64,000 bases of DNA from Membranipora membranacea (taxonomy: Eukaryota > Bryozoa > Gymnolaemata > Cheilostomatida > Membraniporidae): positions 5,595,501-5,659,500 of the forward strand of contig OU612074.1 in NCBI GenBank assembly GCA_914767715.1, read 5' to 3'. The notes under the pieces are model-generated. The model did no database searches. It was given only the letters and a program-made list of their open reading frames with translations, and had not been told where the DNA came from. Of this stretch, positions 1 to 11,009 are shown one piece after another (position 1 is the first letter of the stretch; the number at the start of each line of letters is the position of its first letter). The position numbers and the translations under genes were made by a program.

Positions 1-61
1 AGCAATGTGTATGTAAGCCTACAGCACATATGGTCAGTCAGTGCATCGCTGAGGATAAAAA

Positions 62-1190
62 AGTGCAAAGAACTTATGATCCGAATTTTGCTTCGTGGAA
101 CATAAGAACAATGCTTGATCATGATAGAACAGATAGACCAAAAAAGGCAGAGTGGCATCATTGTATAAGAGCTAAAGAAATATAGAATTGATCTTGGAGC
201 ACTAAGTGAGGCTTGCTTTGGTGATACTGGTAGCATCAGGGAAAAAGTAGGCTACTCGATCTACTGGATTGGTAAGATCTCAGGAATGAAGAGTGACTCT
301 AGAGTAGCCTTGGTTGTGAGCAATGCTGTCATCGCCAAATGACTGAAGACCTCAAAGCCTGTAAATGATAGAATGATCACCCTTACACTCCCTCTAAACA
401 AGAACAGATATTGTACTATCATTGCAATGTATGCACCTATAATGACAAATAGTCCTACGGGTCTCTCAATTAAAAACAGCCAAAATCGCAATCTGATTGC
501 TCACTCACTTAGTGAGCGATACCTGCTAGGCTCTCGCTTTCAGATCGCGCAGTCACTTGATGGAACTATATACATTCTGAGCGAGCGATTTTGGAGCGAT
601 TTTGTCTAATCAAAAGAACAAGTGAGTGATAATTTTGAGCGATGGGATAGTGATAACTTGCTTTTGTAAAGCATCACTCTTTCTAATTGAAAGACCCCAC
701 AGAGAACATCGCACAGTTTTATCAGCAGCTGGATTCCACCTTGAGGACAGTAGGCTACCTAAAGAAGCTAAGCTCATGCTTCTAGGTGACTTTAATGCTA
801 GAGTTGGCCAAGATCAACCATTATCAACAGCCAATGTGATTTATGTGACATCAGTGATACTAGGGCCAGTGCAATACTGCAGCACTGATCACATCATGAT
901 CAGGTCTTACACCAGGCTCAAAGTGCAGAGGCTCATGTGCAAATCTAGTCAGCGTCCTAGAAAGCTCAATGTTAACAATATGTGGTCTGATCCCATCAGG
1001 AGTGAATTAGAAACTAACATGAATGAAAATCTCCCTGCTCTGGCAGGCTCAGTGGAAGAGAATATTGGTCCGCATTCAAGATGGCGGTGTATGAGGTGTA
1101 CAAAGAGACCATGGAATATGTGGAGAGAAATGATGCAGACTGGTTTGAGGAGAGCGATAAAGAACTGTTTGAACTGATAGCTGCTTGTAA
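62..1190 (+). mobile_element. Decayed non-LTR retrotransposon (LINE) endonuclease region
   Basis: Remnant of the apurinic-type endonuclease domain of a non-LTR (CR1/RTE-like) retrotransposon. In shifting frames I read SWNIRTMLD near 95-125, a segment like LPLNKNRYCTIIAMYAP near 390-440, ENIAQFYQQLDSTLRTV near 705-755, then LLGDFNARVGQD near 780-815 and DHIMIRSYTRL near 890-920. GDFNARVG and the DH pair are hallmarks of the endonuclease fold; the tail (KLNVNNMWSDPIRSELETNM) matches the linker before the reverse transcriptase. Stops, frameshifts and a MITE at 459-698 break it, and no RT domain follows. It is dead. A shorter copy lies at 14610-15176. Confidence 0.8.
459..698. mobile_element. MITE with GGGTCT(T/C)TCAATTA inverted ends, inside the LINE
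   Basis: A 240 bp element starts GGGTCTCTCAATTA and ends TAATTGAAAGACCCC. It interrupts the LINE endonuclease between the MYAP-like and FYQQLD-like segments. The interior repeats TGAGCGAT and GCTCACTT words and has no open frame. Two relatives sit in the palindrome arms at 41024-41196 and 46489-46710, which confirms the ends. Superfamily not determined. Confidence 0.75.
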
Positions 1191-1216
1191 GCATGCCCTG
1201 AATGAAATGAATGAAG

Positions 1217-1247
1217 TTTGGCTCGGGCCAAGTTTGGCTCCAACATA
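1217..1247 (-). repeat. Satellite stub (TTGGCTCGGGCCAAG)
   Basis: Short run of the same 16 bp word that forms the satellite at 13408-14175, here in the opposite orientation. It sits exactly between the LINE tail and the 3' flank of A1. The matching stub in unit 2 is at 15177-15218. Confidence 0.7.
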
Positions 1248-1410
1248 GTTCTCATATACTTATCAAATTTTTTCTATTTCTTGAAATCCAAATAGATCAT
1301 TCCGTGTATGGTACCTAGTTGACTCACCCCCTTCTCTCCCCTCATGTCAGTATATTTGATTGCATTCCTACCCAAGACAAACAATTGTTGCTAAGAACTA
1401 AGGCTAAGGC

Positions 1411-1416
1411 TTTATT
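1411..1416 (-). terminator. Polyadenylation signal of A1
   Basis: AATAAA on the minus strand, about 165 bp into the last noncoding exon of A1. The same context holds AATAAA at 15388-15393 for A2. Confidence 0.55.
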
Positions 1417-1730
1417 TGATAAAGTGTTTTTATTGGTATGGTGCATCCATTATTTCTGTATTTTAAGACTCTGGAATTTAAAATCAAACATTCGAAATCT
1501 GGAAAAAAATTGTTCTCAAAAAAATGTCCTGTGCTGAAAGGTTTACCACCAATGCAATGTTTCCGTCAGTGTGTCCATTTCCTGGAATACAAAGAACAGT
1601 AAGATATTTTACTAAAGGAAGGTAATTATCTAATCCCTTGAATTTATGACTATCACAACAGAAATTTGTAGTTAGATGAGAAATCAATGCTCAGAAAATC
1701 AGTTATCAATCAAAATGAGGCCTGCTTACC

Positions 1731-2576
1731 TTAACTGTAGCTTGGCTCTGGTGCTCCCTTGTGTCCAGACTTTGGGGATCGCTTGGAGTTGGTGACACTG
1801 ACTTTGACCTTTGGTACTGACACTTGGACCTTTGGTACGGTTATCCTTACATCTGGAATCCTTACATCTGGGATCTTGACAACTGGTAAGTTTATATTAA
1901 CGGATCCTCCTCCTATTAATATGACAAAACAAACAGTATCAGGAGTGTATACAATATATCTGCTAACCTGAAGCAAAAGTTTCATTTTCTCTCCCTCTCA
2001 TCACTTACCTCTTTAGCTATTGAGGAGTGACAATAGCCTAAAGCACTCAAGACATGTTATTAGCTTGTTGTTTTTGCTTACCTACACTGCTTCCTTGTCT
2101 GCCTTCACCATTGTTTCCACCTTTACCATCATTTCCACCTTTTCCACTCAATGATGAGTATCCTCCGAAGCACAGGCCTTGAAATCACAATCAGAAAATA
2201 AAATTGATCCAACCTACAGTTGTAGTATTTATTCGGTTCTGTAAGAGTTCAATTCGGATTTGAAATACACAGCTGACCAAAAACTATAGTTGAACAAGTG
2301 TTGGCACTGCAATCTGAGTAAAAAAAAAGGTTCTCAATAAAAGAAAATTGGTATTCTGTGGGATTGCCCATATGAGTTTCATCATAAATAATCGTGAAAC
2401 TTCTGTTATTAAAAAGTAGACAAAATCTCTGTTTTGGAGTATTATAACATTCTTATCGACATTTCAAACCAGTATTCGATCACAAAAAACTGTTGTCATG
2501 CTACTTATAGTTTTTTGTGAGATCAGTACTCACCAATAACAGCAGTAAGAGCGAAGAGTGTCATAAGTTTGTTCAT
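1731..2576 (-). CDS. A1: secreted Gly-rich / IPxV-repeat protein, family A
   Basis: Predicted 106 aa secreted protein of a family I do not recognise. Coding exons on the minus strand are 2534-2576 (MNKLMTLFALTAVI, a signal peptide), 2082-2177 (GLCFGGYSS..., a Gly/Lys/Asn-rich segment with one Cys) and 1731-1912 (GGGSVNINLP, then KIPDVRIPDVRITVPKVQVSVPKV and a basic SYS tail). Lengths 43+96+182 keep frame, both introns are phase 1, and sites are GT..AG. A TATA box at 2782-2791 and a noncoding exon ending about 2736 (CAG|gtagg) precede it. After the stop, TAAG|gtaagc starts a 3'UTR intron; the last exon begins near 1581 and has AATAAA at 1411-1416 (minus). The regular x-I-P-x-V spacing recalls periaxin/AHNAK-type beta repeats, but this is resemblance only. 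It is divergent to B1. Function unknown. Confidence 0.78.
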
Positions 2577-2781
2577 CTTCTGTATAAACAAGAAATGTGT
2601 CAATCATTATTTATTGGAGATATTTAATGGAGAATTATAAACCCAAAAATCTCGCTTCTTATTAATTAATCCGAATCTGCTCTATTGCAAATCCCACATA
2701 AAAGCCACATATTAATGCAGTATTGATCCACCTACCTGTTTTAGGACAAAGTGTTGAATTATTCCTATTCCGACCTCTCAT

Positions 2782-2791
2782 CCTTTTTATA
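2782..2791 (-). promoter_or_regulatory. TATA box of A1
   Basis: TATAAAAAGG on the minus strand, about 30 bp upstream of a short noncoding exon that ends in a good donor (CAG|gtagg, exon end 2736). The start codon is in the next exon, three bases after its acceptor (tatacag|AAG ATG). Confidence 0.65.
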
Positions 2792-2879
2792 CTCTTTCTC
2801 TGTGACACCTTCTTACAGCTATAATTGAAATCCGCTTCTAAATATAATCTGAGTAGCGGTAGTTCATGTCATTAATGAT

Positions 2880-4620
2880 TGGTGCAAGTTGCTCCCTGGT
2901 AGTATCCTGTTGGACCTCCTGCTACCGCTTGTACACAACCATATTTCCTCAAGAATGTATAACAGTGTAGCTATAGTTAGACCAAGACATGACATGCACT
3001 CATTCTTTCCACTTTTAAGTTTTCTACTTCCGAAAATGAAAGAGAATATAAGCAGACACCAAGGTTTTACAGGCGATTCTGAAGTATAATTGAAAAAAAC
3101 ATATATCTTCCAACTTTTCCAATGGATGAATGAGAGATCTTGATAATATGTGTAGCTTCACTCCAATATTGTGGCAGTGTCGTAATAACGATAACAAACT
3201 GGGTTGAGGTATTGTGGTAGGTGCTTTGATATGCTGAAAACAAGAATCAGCAATAACATTATGATATGCCAACTTCCAGATATGTACCCCTCATCCGTAT
3301 AATATGTATCAGTGATCCTAGTATTGAGGAAATGATGGTCTCGCAAACGCTCACGGTGATGGCATGCAATTTGAATTTGGAGTCAGGGGGCAATTCTTGC
3401 ATTACGCCACAACTTATGTTCACTATGTCATACAAATAATTTCCGAGATAACATGATGAACATGACTTTATGGGTGCAGGCCGGACTGGAAATCACACAT
3501 GTGATATTGAGAATAAGATATGATACAAAATAGCAGACTCATTATTAATAAGACAGGTAGTCTGTGACCATGCAGCCACATATCAGAGAGGTGACCACCC
3601 GATTAGAAGTGACCTTAGCTACCCAGTCCACACACTGAAGCCCAGCATGTCTCCCTCATACCCCTAACCCATTATCCGCACGCCACAGAGCGTCAGCCGG
3701 TCGTTCCCTCAGGACTGGGAGGCTGCACCCCTCGCTCCCGTTACTCAATTTTGTTTTTTAATGCTGGTTTTGCATAAATATGATGAGTGAAATTAGTTTT
3801 AGTGTATGCGTCGAAATTCGGATATTGTGTAGGTTGTAGAACTGTCATCAATCAGCTCTGTTTGGATTGCTTATGCAAGTGTTATTTGTGATTGAAAAGC
3901 TGTGAACAGATATATTGCTTCAAACAGCTATAATAAACAGAATAAAGTGGAACAAATTTACAAATAACACATTATTGTTGTGTCAATAACAATTAATTCA
4001 ACAGATTTGACAGTTTTGTAGGATGTTTAAATGACAATTTGCGCGACACATTGTCCTGACAATCGAAGTTAGCACCACACTGCAACAGCAGGCACCACAA
4101 TAAATATATATATGGCTATATATATGGCTTCATAAAGTTTGAGGATTTTGTGTTATTGTCTTGTCCACATGAGCCCTTTTTCGCTTCTAATAAATATTCG
4201 ATTCACAACTTGTTCACCTAGTTCAGTTGTGTTTAAAAGCTCATATTTACATCCCTGCGCATTCTCTTCTAACTAATATTCACTTCACAAATCGTTTACC
4301 TAGATCAGTTGTGTTTTAAAGCTCATATACACAGCCCTGCATTTTGACATTGAACCATAAACATGATGAATACAGGTGCTTATTACTATTATCAGTTTAC
4401 TCAAAACATAGGTTGCCATAGGTTGCCGTCTGAAAGTCTGATAGCTAATCGTACTCGATGATAATTTTGAGAAACACTTTATGTTTCTCACGGAAAATAT
4501 AGTCACCATCACCATCATTATCAACAGGCTTGCTATATTACGAGAAAAAAAATATGAATTCAAAAACAAATTCATTGATTATTTGATTGTTTGAATATCA
4601 CTATTCAAAGTTTAGTTCAG
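2880..4620. other. Intergenic DNA, no gene supported
   Basis: Shared with unit 2 (17000-18380). No gene is supported. A GC-rich block at about 3560-3745 (also 17755-17945) stands out from the AT-rich surroundings and may be an old repeat; I could not assign it. An 80 bp segment is tandemly doubled at about 4185-4345 (TTCACCTAGTTCAGTTGTGT / TTTACCTAGATCAGTTGTGT). Unit 2 lost about 560 bp here. Confidence 0.6.
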
Positions 4621-4624
4621 CAAG

Positions 4625-7600
4625 CAAATTTCTTGGTAATTAGGCAAAAGCGCAACTTGATCAACTGAAACAAAACTGTTCATTGGTAATCAGTGTAAAA
4701 TCCCATTCATAGAAGCTCTCAACTGAGTATGGGATTCTACATTGAGTATTAATAATGAATTTTATGATCTCTTCTGCTTTCATGCTTTTCCCTAAGGTTA
4801 CATGAGTGTGAATTCGAACTTTCACTTGCCTTCATCTAATTGTTTGATATCAAGATGAACCCATTTGAACTCCTAACATAATATAGGTTGTAGCAGGTGA
4901 AGATTATGCTCTGCAGGTGCAATGGTTCGAACAAGACTGTAGTAATTATGAAGTCTAACATTTGACGCTCTGATACGATACTTTACACTTGATAAATTCT
5001 AATGTCATCATTGAATAAAACAATCGTACAGTTTTATATTTGGCAAAATTCTAAAGAATAACAGCAAGTTTTGCATGTCTGCTCTTGCTATGCATAGCGC
5101 CGGTTTACTTTGATTGACAGGTTTGTCTGACTTTGAGTGGCCCAATGTGTAACTCCTTATTTGGGTATTTTAATAAGCTGTAGCACTGTCATCAATCATC
5201 ATTTTTCCAAGTGCCAATACAGATGTGAAGAAAAATTGACCGCTGTTCACGATATAATGGATGTAAGGAAGGTATGGGATGTAAAACTGTTGAGCCTGTA
5301 GGCACATATTAAGCGGGAGAGCTCATCAAATCAGCAATTATTCTCTTCTTTATCTTAATTCATTCATTGGTTTTGACAGTTTGGTGGAAAGCAACAAGGA
5401 AACTTTAGTCATTTCCAAGTTGACTCTTTCCTGACACAAATTCCCTAACAATTAAAGTGGCTCTCACCAGACTGCACTAGGCTTCCCCTGGTTACACATG
5501 GGTGTGTGAGGTTCCAGCACACTGTTTAGTGTATTATTAGCCTACCAGATTATTTTCATGACTTTATTGAGCAGACAAAAGTTCAGGTATCATCAACCCC
5601 CATGGAAATCAACAAAGGGACAGCTTTCTAGATGGCTTGTGAAATTAGCATGAATTAGAGGCAGTACTCACTACAATACAATTGTAAAAATAAATCAAGA
5701 ATTTCACCAGGCCTCTATTGTTATCCTCGCAGCTACAGCTCATACTAACAGAAAATTCACTTTGATACTCAGCCACTCCTAGATATTCTGTAAATTCTTA
5801 TTACACTTCTTGGATTCAAGATATTCTCTGTCTCTGCAACAAAATCACATCATACTAGGGTATTTGAATTTTTTAGTGGTCTAATAATAACTATATAACT
5901 TAAATGAATGTTTATTTTTCCACATACACTAGGTCTTAATTTGGTTTCCGTTGCTGGAACACAGGACACATTGTGGACATCATTTGTCAAAGACCGATCC
6001 GAATATCAACATATCATATACCGTTAGAAAGCTGTCTAGCTACTGAAAATGAATACCTGAACAAAACTTGATCCGATGACGTTGTCTCATTTTAGAGAGG
6101 AAATGAGGAAGAAAACGCTGATTTCATCAATGCAGATGGAGGAGCCAAATTATTTGCAAGAAATTTCAAAACAGGTGGAATGTATACTTATTGATTACAT
6201 TCGTGGTAAAATTTAATTTGCGTTGATATATGACTAGTCAAAATTGACTTTTTACGTCACGCCATACAATGCATTTTTTGTGTGACGCCCTAAAAATAAG
6301 TGAAATTTCAATCATTGATTCAGAACAGATCATAGGCTCGAAACAGAATGAATTATGATTTTCTCTTAGAGTACTCTTCCAATGTCATACACATTGACTT
6401 TGAACAAATTAGCTTTCATATTGCAATGACAGTAGACTCTCAAATACAGCTAATACTCTCTTCACCTTTGCATAATGTCAGACATGCTGTCCAAATGACC
6501 ATTATTGTGTTAAATTCAAGAAAAATGAAGATGTAATAAAATCCATGTTGGCATTTCCTTTGTGCACCATTGTTAATGAAAGCGGCTTCGTATGTGAGAA
6601 CTTAAAAAAAAAAATTGTTTGGCCACAATAATGGTCATTTGCACAGCATGTTTGACATTGTGCAAATGTGGCGAAAATATTAGCTGTATTCGAGAGTCTA
6701 CTTTCATTGCAATATGCGAGTTATTTGTTGAAAGTCACTGTGTATGACATTGGAAGAGTATTCTGGCTACAATTTTACGATGGGTTGTCTACACTAGATT
6801 ATTTTCTTCAGATCTGTATAAGAGACAAAAAATGACTGGAAAACAAAAATACTTTTCCTGTCCATAAAAAAGCTGAGTAACAGTTAAAAATGTACAGCGT
6901 ACAAGGACAATGTATTGAGTTGGTTCTAAATTTTCTTCATGAAATACCAGTTTGACATGAACTATGATGGTGACAGGCTTATACCAGGTATTGTTCTACT
7001 CATAGCCATCTCTGTGTGGTAGGTGTAACTAAGGCCTCGTTGTATCCTGTATTGACACATAATGTTGACGCAAAAATATAACTGGATAACTGAGCACTTG
7101 TATGGAGTCTGCTTCAATATTTGTTGGGAGTTTGAGTGGACTGTCTATGACATGCAGACAAAAATTATATGAATTAGATTATTGCATTAGCACCACCCAT
7201 AGCGGACTCCTATAATTATTAATTTGGTTCAGAGTTTAATTGAGATTATAAATAAGCTGGCTGATTGGTTGTGATGTTCTTGGTATGTTATTTTTGTTTG
7301 TGAGAGAATGCTTTTAACTTTGAATCATGGGCAAAATTATTTTCACCATTGTAATATATTGTGCTAAAACCAGTACAGTATGCGATGGCTCGGCACAGGC
7401 TGTCACAGTCATGACTAATCTCAAAATAATGGCGAAGTGTTGCCGCTGAAAATTTTGAGTTTTGTGTTGTAGTGACATGGCCATAGTGATAGCTGCTTCC
7501 AATCAGTCTGTCACTGTCATCATTTTTATCACTGATCTGTCAATGATGACACAAAATTGCACAGGGATCTGGCACTCTTTCCAACCTGATCAAAATATGC

Positions 7601-9000
7601 CTAGCAAACGATAAATATATCAAGTATTTTAACCATCAAGAGAGGTACACTCCAACCCTAAAGGTCCTCAATAACCTGCCTTGCCTGTGAACAGAAACGT
7701 TAGGCCGTATAGTTTTGGCTGCGATATATTACTAAGTTTTGCACTCATACAAATTCAAATTCAATGAAAAACTATTTTCATAGTGATGTCCGGTTGCTTA
7801 AAAGACTGCATATTAAATTGTGGCCAAAATTGTATTTGCAATTCTAAGAGATGTCAACAGATGAAGCCTATGGGCAGATAATTAGGGATATAGTCATCAA
7901 ATGATTCATTATTGCTGTCTTTATCATGATTCAGTCAATGCTTTTGATATTTTTCTATATTTGACTCAATATTGGTGTTTAACCAATAGCACATAAACAT
8001 CCTGGTTTGTCTAGCATTTATAGTGTTTTAATTTTGATTGATTTTACAGCCAAGCAAACCAGGATACCCATTAATGCTCTCTTTATCATCATTGTTACAA
8101 AGACATTGAAAGTTTGGTAAGAAGCTCTAAATCTTCATTAATAAGTCATTTCCAATGCAACATGCCTAAGAACTAGGTGTTTTGAAGTGGTTGTATCATA
8201 TGTCATCTCTAAGCATTTATATATAATTATCGGGACACTGAAAATATCACCAGGCTGTGACAGCCTGCTCCACCCTTCATCACCCCAAAAATAGAATGAT
8301 GGAAGTTACCAGTGAGATTAATTTTACACAACAGGAAAATATGAGGTGTTCAATAAATACTGGTGGTTAACCAATAGGACATTAACATGCTGGTTTGTCT
8401 AGCACCCTAGAGTGTTTTAATTTTGATTGATTTTACACCCAAGCAAACCAGGATACCCATTAATGCTCTCTTTATCATCATTGTTACAAAGACTTTGACA
8501 GTTTAGTTGGGAGCTCTAAATGCCCAGGGAAAAGTTTATTCCAATGCTTTATGACTGAGTACTAGCTGTGCCAGCCTGTGCAGGCGTGCACCACCCTGCA
8601 CAGGCGTGCACCACCCTGCACCACACTCTAAATAGAATTATTGCAATTATGAGTGAGATAAAATTTACACAAAAAAGACAACAATGTGGCGTTCAATATA
8701 GCCTCACAAGGATGCTATCCATGTTAAAATGTATGTATAGAAGTCAAGTCATGATTTAGCAATAAATCGATATGTCTGAAACAGGTTAAAATTTTGGCCT
8801 GCAACAACAGTAGGATTTGTTGCTCCATGAATGAAACCTGCATCAAATCATCAATTATGAGAACGAATAGTTCAAAATATTCACTCCTTTGCCATAATAG
8901 CCTGTTACTGCAAAATTACAAATCAATATATGTTATGTTGCTTGGTTGAACCGCAAGGGAAGAGGTGCACAATTATAGAAACATCATGGTTCTATGGATG
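4625..9000 (+). repeat. Conserved noncoding block R between A and B genes
   Basis: No open frame of note. The block recurs as 18390-22712 (unit 2), 32276-34045 (part), 61128-62936 and, inverted, 53600-54720. Diverged versions form the palindrome arms at 39974-42121 and 45568-47622. It contains internally related modules: 5170-5390 and 7880-7980 share a TCATCAAAT...AATTCAGTCAATG...TTTTGACA pattern. At 8575-8630 lies a small GC-rich tandem repeat (GCAGGCGTGCACCACCCT). It could be an old nonautonomous element or shared regulatory DNA. Confidence 0.7.
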
Positions 9001-9730
9001 AAATTTCATGACTTGACTTTAATTGAATAACTGAGCATAGTTTAAATATTGTTATATCCAACAAAAATGGGGTCATTCAATTGAGCTTATGGCTGCGAGA
9101 GAAATAGAGTAGGTGAAATTTTTATCGATGATATTTACATAATATGCCTTCATATTGGAAAGCAGCAAAAGTGAATATATTTATCTTCTACTGGGACATG
9201 TAGTACTCATGAATCACACTATATACAATCCAAACGGCTACTCTTCAGCCATTGCGACACATCAGGCTCTTGCTAAAACTGTGAAGGTTTATGGTATGTG
9301 TTTTGTTCCCAAATAATCTGGCAAGGATTGATGTGTGCCAGCCGGGAATAAGGAATGACGGAGAATACCTATTCTTGTATAAATTTGGTGGCCTGTTGAG
9401 TCTTCAAAACACAGCTGTAAACTTTTGACAGGACTAGGATGCAATGTCCTTTAAATAGAACCTTTAGCTTCTTTGGGAAATGTATCTTTGTTCACCAACA
9501 CTGATGACCATGCAAGCTACTATCTTTACTGACACTTTACTGTCATGGTGAGGAAGTTATTTATATTTTATTGTTCTATCTCCGTGTCTTATAATCCCTT
9601 GACATTCTATATCAATACTATGAGGTACACTTAGGTCAAATACATCAAACAGGATTCTTGGATCTATTTTTAAAGGTGGTAGAGCTATTAAATCTGCATA
9701 TTTATAAAGGATATGCCTCAATCTTGCTAC

Positions 9731-9740
9731 TATAAAAGGC
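9731..9740 (+). promoter_or_regulatory. TATA box of B1
   Basis: TATAAAAGGC, about 80 bp before a donor (ACACAG|gtagag at 9810/9811) that closes a short noncoding exon. The coding exon is reached through an acceptor just before the ATG (ctgtttttag|ATTATAACC). B4 has a recognisably homologous promoter. Confidence 0.7.
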
Positions 9741-10071
9741 AGTGGTTGTGAATGTTAATTTCACAGAACACTGTTCATCACTAAAGTACACAGTGTCCAT
9801 CAAAACACAGGTAGAGCAAACTTAATTCTTTATTATATAGTTCAAGTTCAGGTGGCTATTTAATCTCCTTCATAACAAAAATACAAAACTTCATTTCATG
9901 TTTTATTTTTTGCAATCTCAGCTATTGTATGGAGCTTGAGATATCTACATTATTTTACTTTTTATTACAGTATATTTATGTTATTCAATTCAATTTACCT
10001 CACCTAGTGTTCATTCAATTCAACTCTGATTACGATATCCTTCTGTTTTTAGATTATAACCTGCTATCACC

Positions 10072-10897
10072 ATGTTTGCACTGAGAGTACTCATATTGTT
10101 GGTTGTGATCGTAGCTGTGGTAGAATGTGGCAAAAGCTCAAAAAGTAGTAAGTTTTAAACTCTGTTTATTGTCTCAAGTTTGCAAATCGATTCTCCATTC
10201 CAGCATCACTGTTAAAATATGTTTAAAGGGCAACCAAAGTTTCGCAGCATTGCATATGTGGGCAGTGAAGAATGTGCTAGGCAGCAGCAGCTTTGTGCAT
10301 GACGCGGTGTAATACTCAATGTAGTTGCTGACTCTAAGCTGGGTAATACTCCAGTTTAGGGGAGGTTCTAAGACATTGCTGTAATATTGATAGAGCACAG
10401 GCTAAATAATAACAGGAACAGGAAACTTCTCTGTGGTATTCAATTTTAGCTGAGTTTGAGTACCTGATGGATGAAATGTCTCACAAGAATTCTGGCTGAA
10501 GAATCATCTAAATAAGATCTTGTCTTTTCCCTATGCAGATGGTGCAATCTGCTATTAGTCAATGAGAAGTTCTTTGAAACCCTGGTTGCACTTTAAGTTT
10601 ATGAAATGTAGCATGGTCAAAGGTAATATAATGTTCAAAAACACATTCTTTTTAGAAGGCGCTGTCAATGGAAATGGAAATGGAAATGGGAACAGAGGAA
10701 ATGGAGAAAATGGAAATGGAAACGGAAATGGAAATGAAGGAACAGGAGTGAACGGAAACGGAAATGGAAACGAAAATAGTGGAAATGGTGTAAACGGAAA
10801 CGGAAATGGAAACGGAAATGAAGGATCTGGAACCAATGGCAATGGTAACGGAAATGGAAACTATAATGGAAAAAACCCATGGGCTTACACATCATAA
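10072..10897 (+). CDS. B1: secreted Asn-Gly repeat protein, family B
   Basis: Predicted 105 aa secreted protein of an unrecognised family. Coding exons are 10072-10147 (MFALRVLILLVVIVAVVECG then KSSKS, a strong signal peptide) and 10656-10897, joined at phase 1; 76+242 nt keeps frame. The second exon codes five tandem 14-residue units NGNGNGNGNxGxGx (variable residues R/N/E, E/T/V, S/N/V, E/S/T), then YNGKNPWAYTS and tandem TAA stops. AATAAA follows at 10999-11004. The mature chain is almost only Asn and Gly with few charges, so it should be disordered or form stacked turns. The intron holds a TTAA MITE. A1 lies divergently about 7 kb away. The antisense FPFPFP frame is a shadow of the repeat. 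Role unknown; a matrix, mucus or adhesive component is possible. Confidence 0.8.
10227..10592. mobile_element. TTAA-flanked MITE in the B1 intron
   Basis: Begins AGGGCAACCAAAG and ends with the near complement (GAAACCCTGGTTGCACT), flanked by TTAA on both sides; 366 bp. It also occurs in the B2 intron, so it predates the duplication. Same family as 12124, 23785, 24347 and 30845. TTAA duplications point to piggyBac- or Kolobok-type mobilisation. Confidence 0.85.
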
Positions 10898-11009
10898 TAA
10901 TCCATAGATACTGCATATCTCAAATTGTTTCTGACTTTGCACAGCTTAAAATCATGCAACGATCATCTCAACTATGATCTTTTAAAATCATTATTAGTAA
11001 TAAAAAATT

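Noticed and set aside
3158-3346. A minus-strand frame with a hydrophobic run followed by LNPVCYRYY, like the NPxxY end of a seven-helix receptor
   Set aside because: Only one helix-sized stretch, a stop just upstream in unit 2, and no other receptor motifs nearby.
8568-8759. 63-codon frame MPACAGVHHPAQ... (also 22319, 62248 region)
   Set aside because: Starts inside the GC-rich mini-repeat of block R; no codon-level conservation visible.
10555-10842. Long antisense frames coding FPFPFP / HFHFRF over the B repeat exons (also 24675, 35730, 49630)
   Set aside because: They are forced by the GGAAAT/GGAAAC repeat on the sense strand. The sense frame has the signal exon, TATA box and splice sites.
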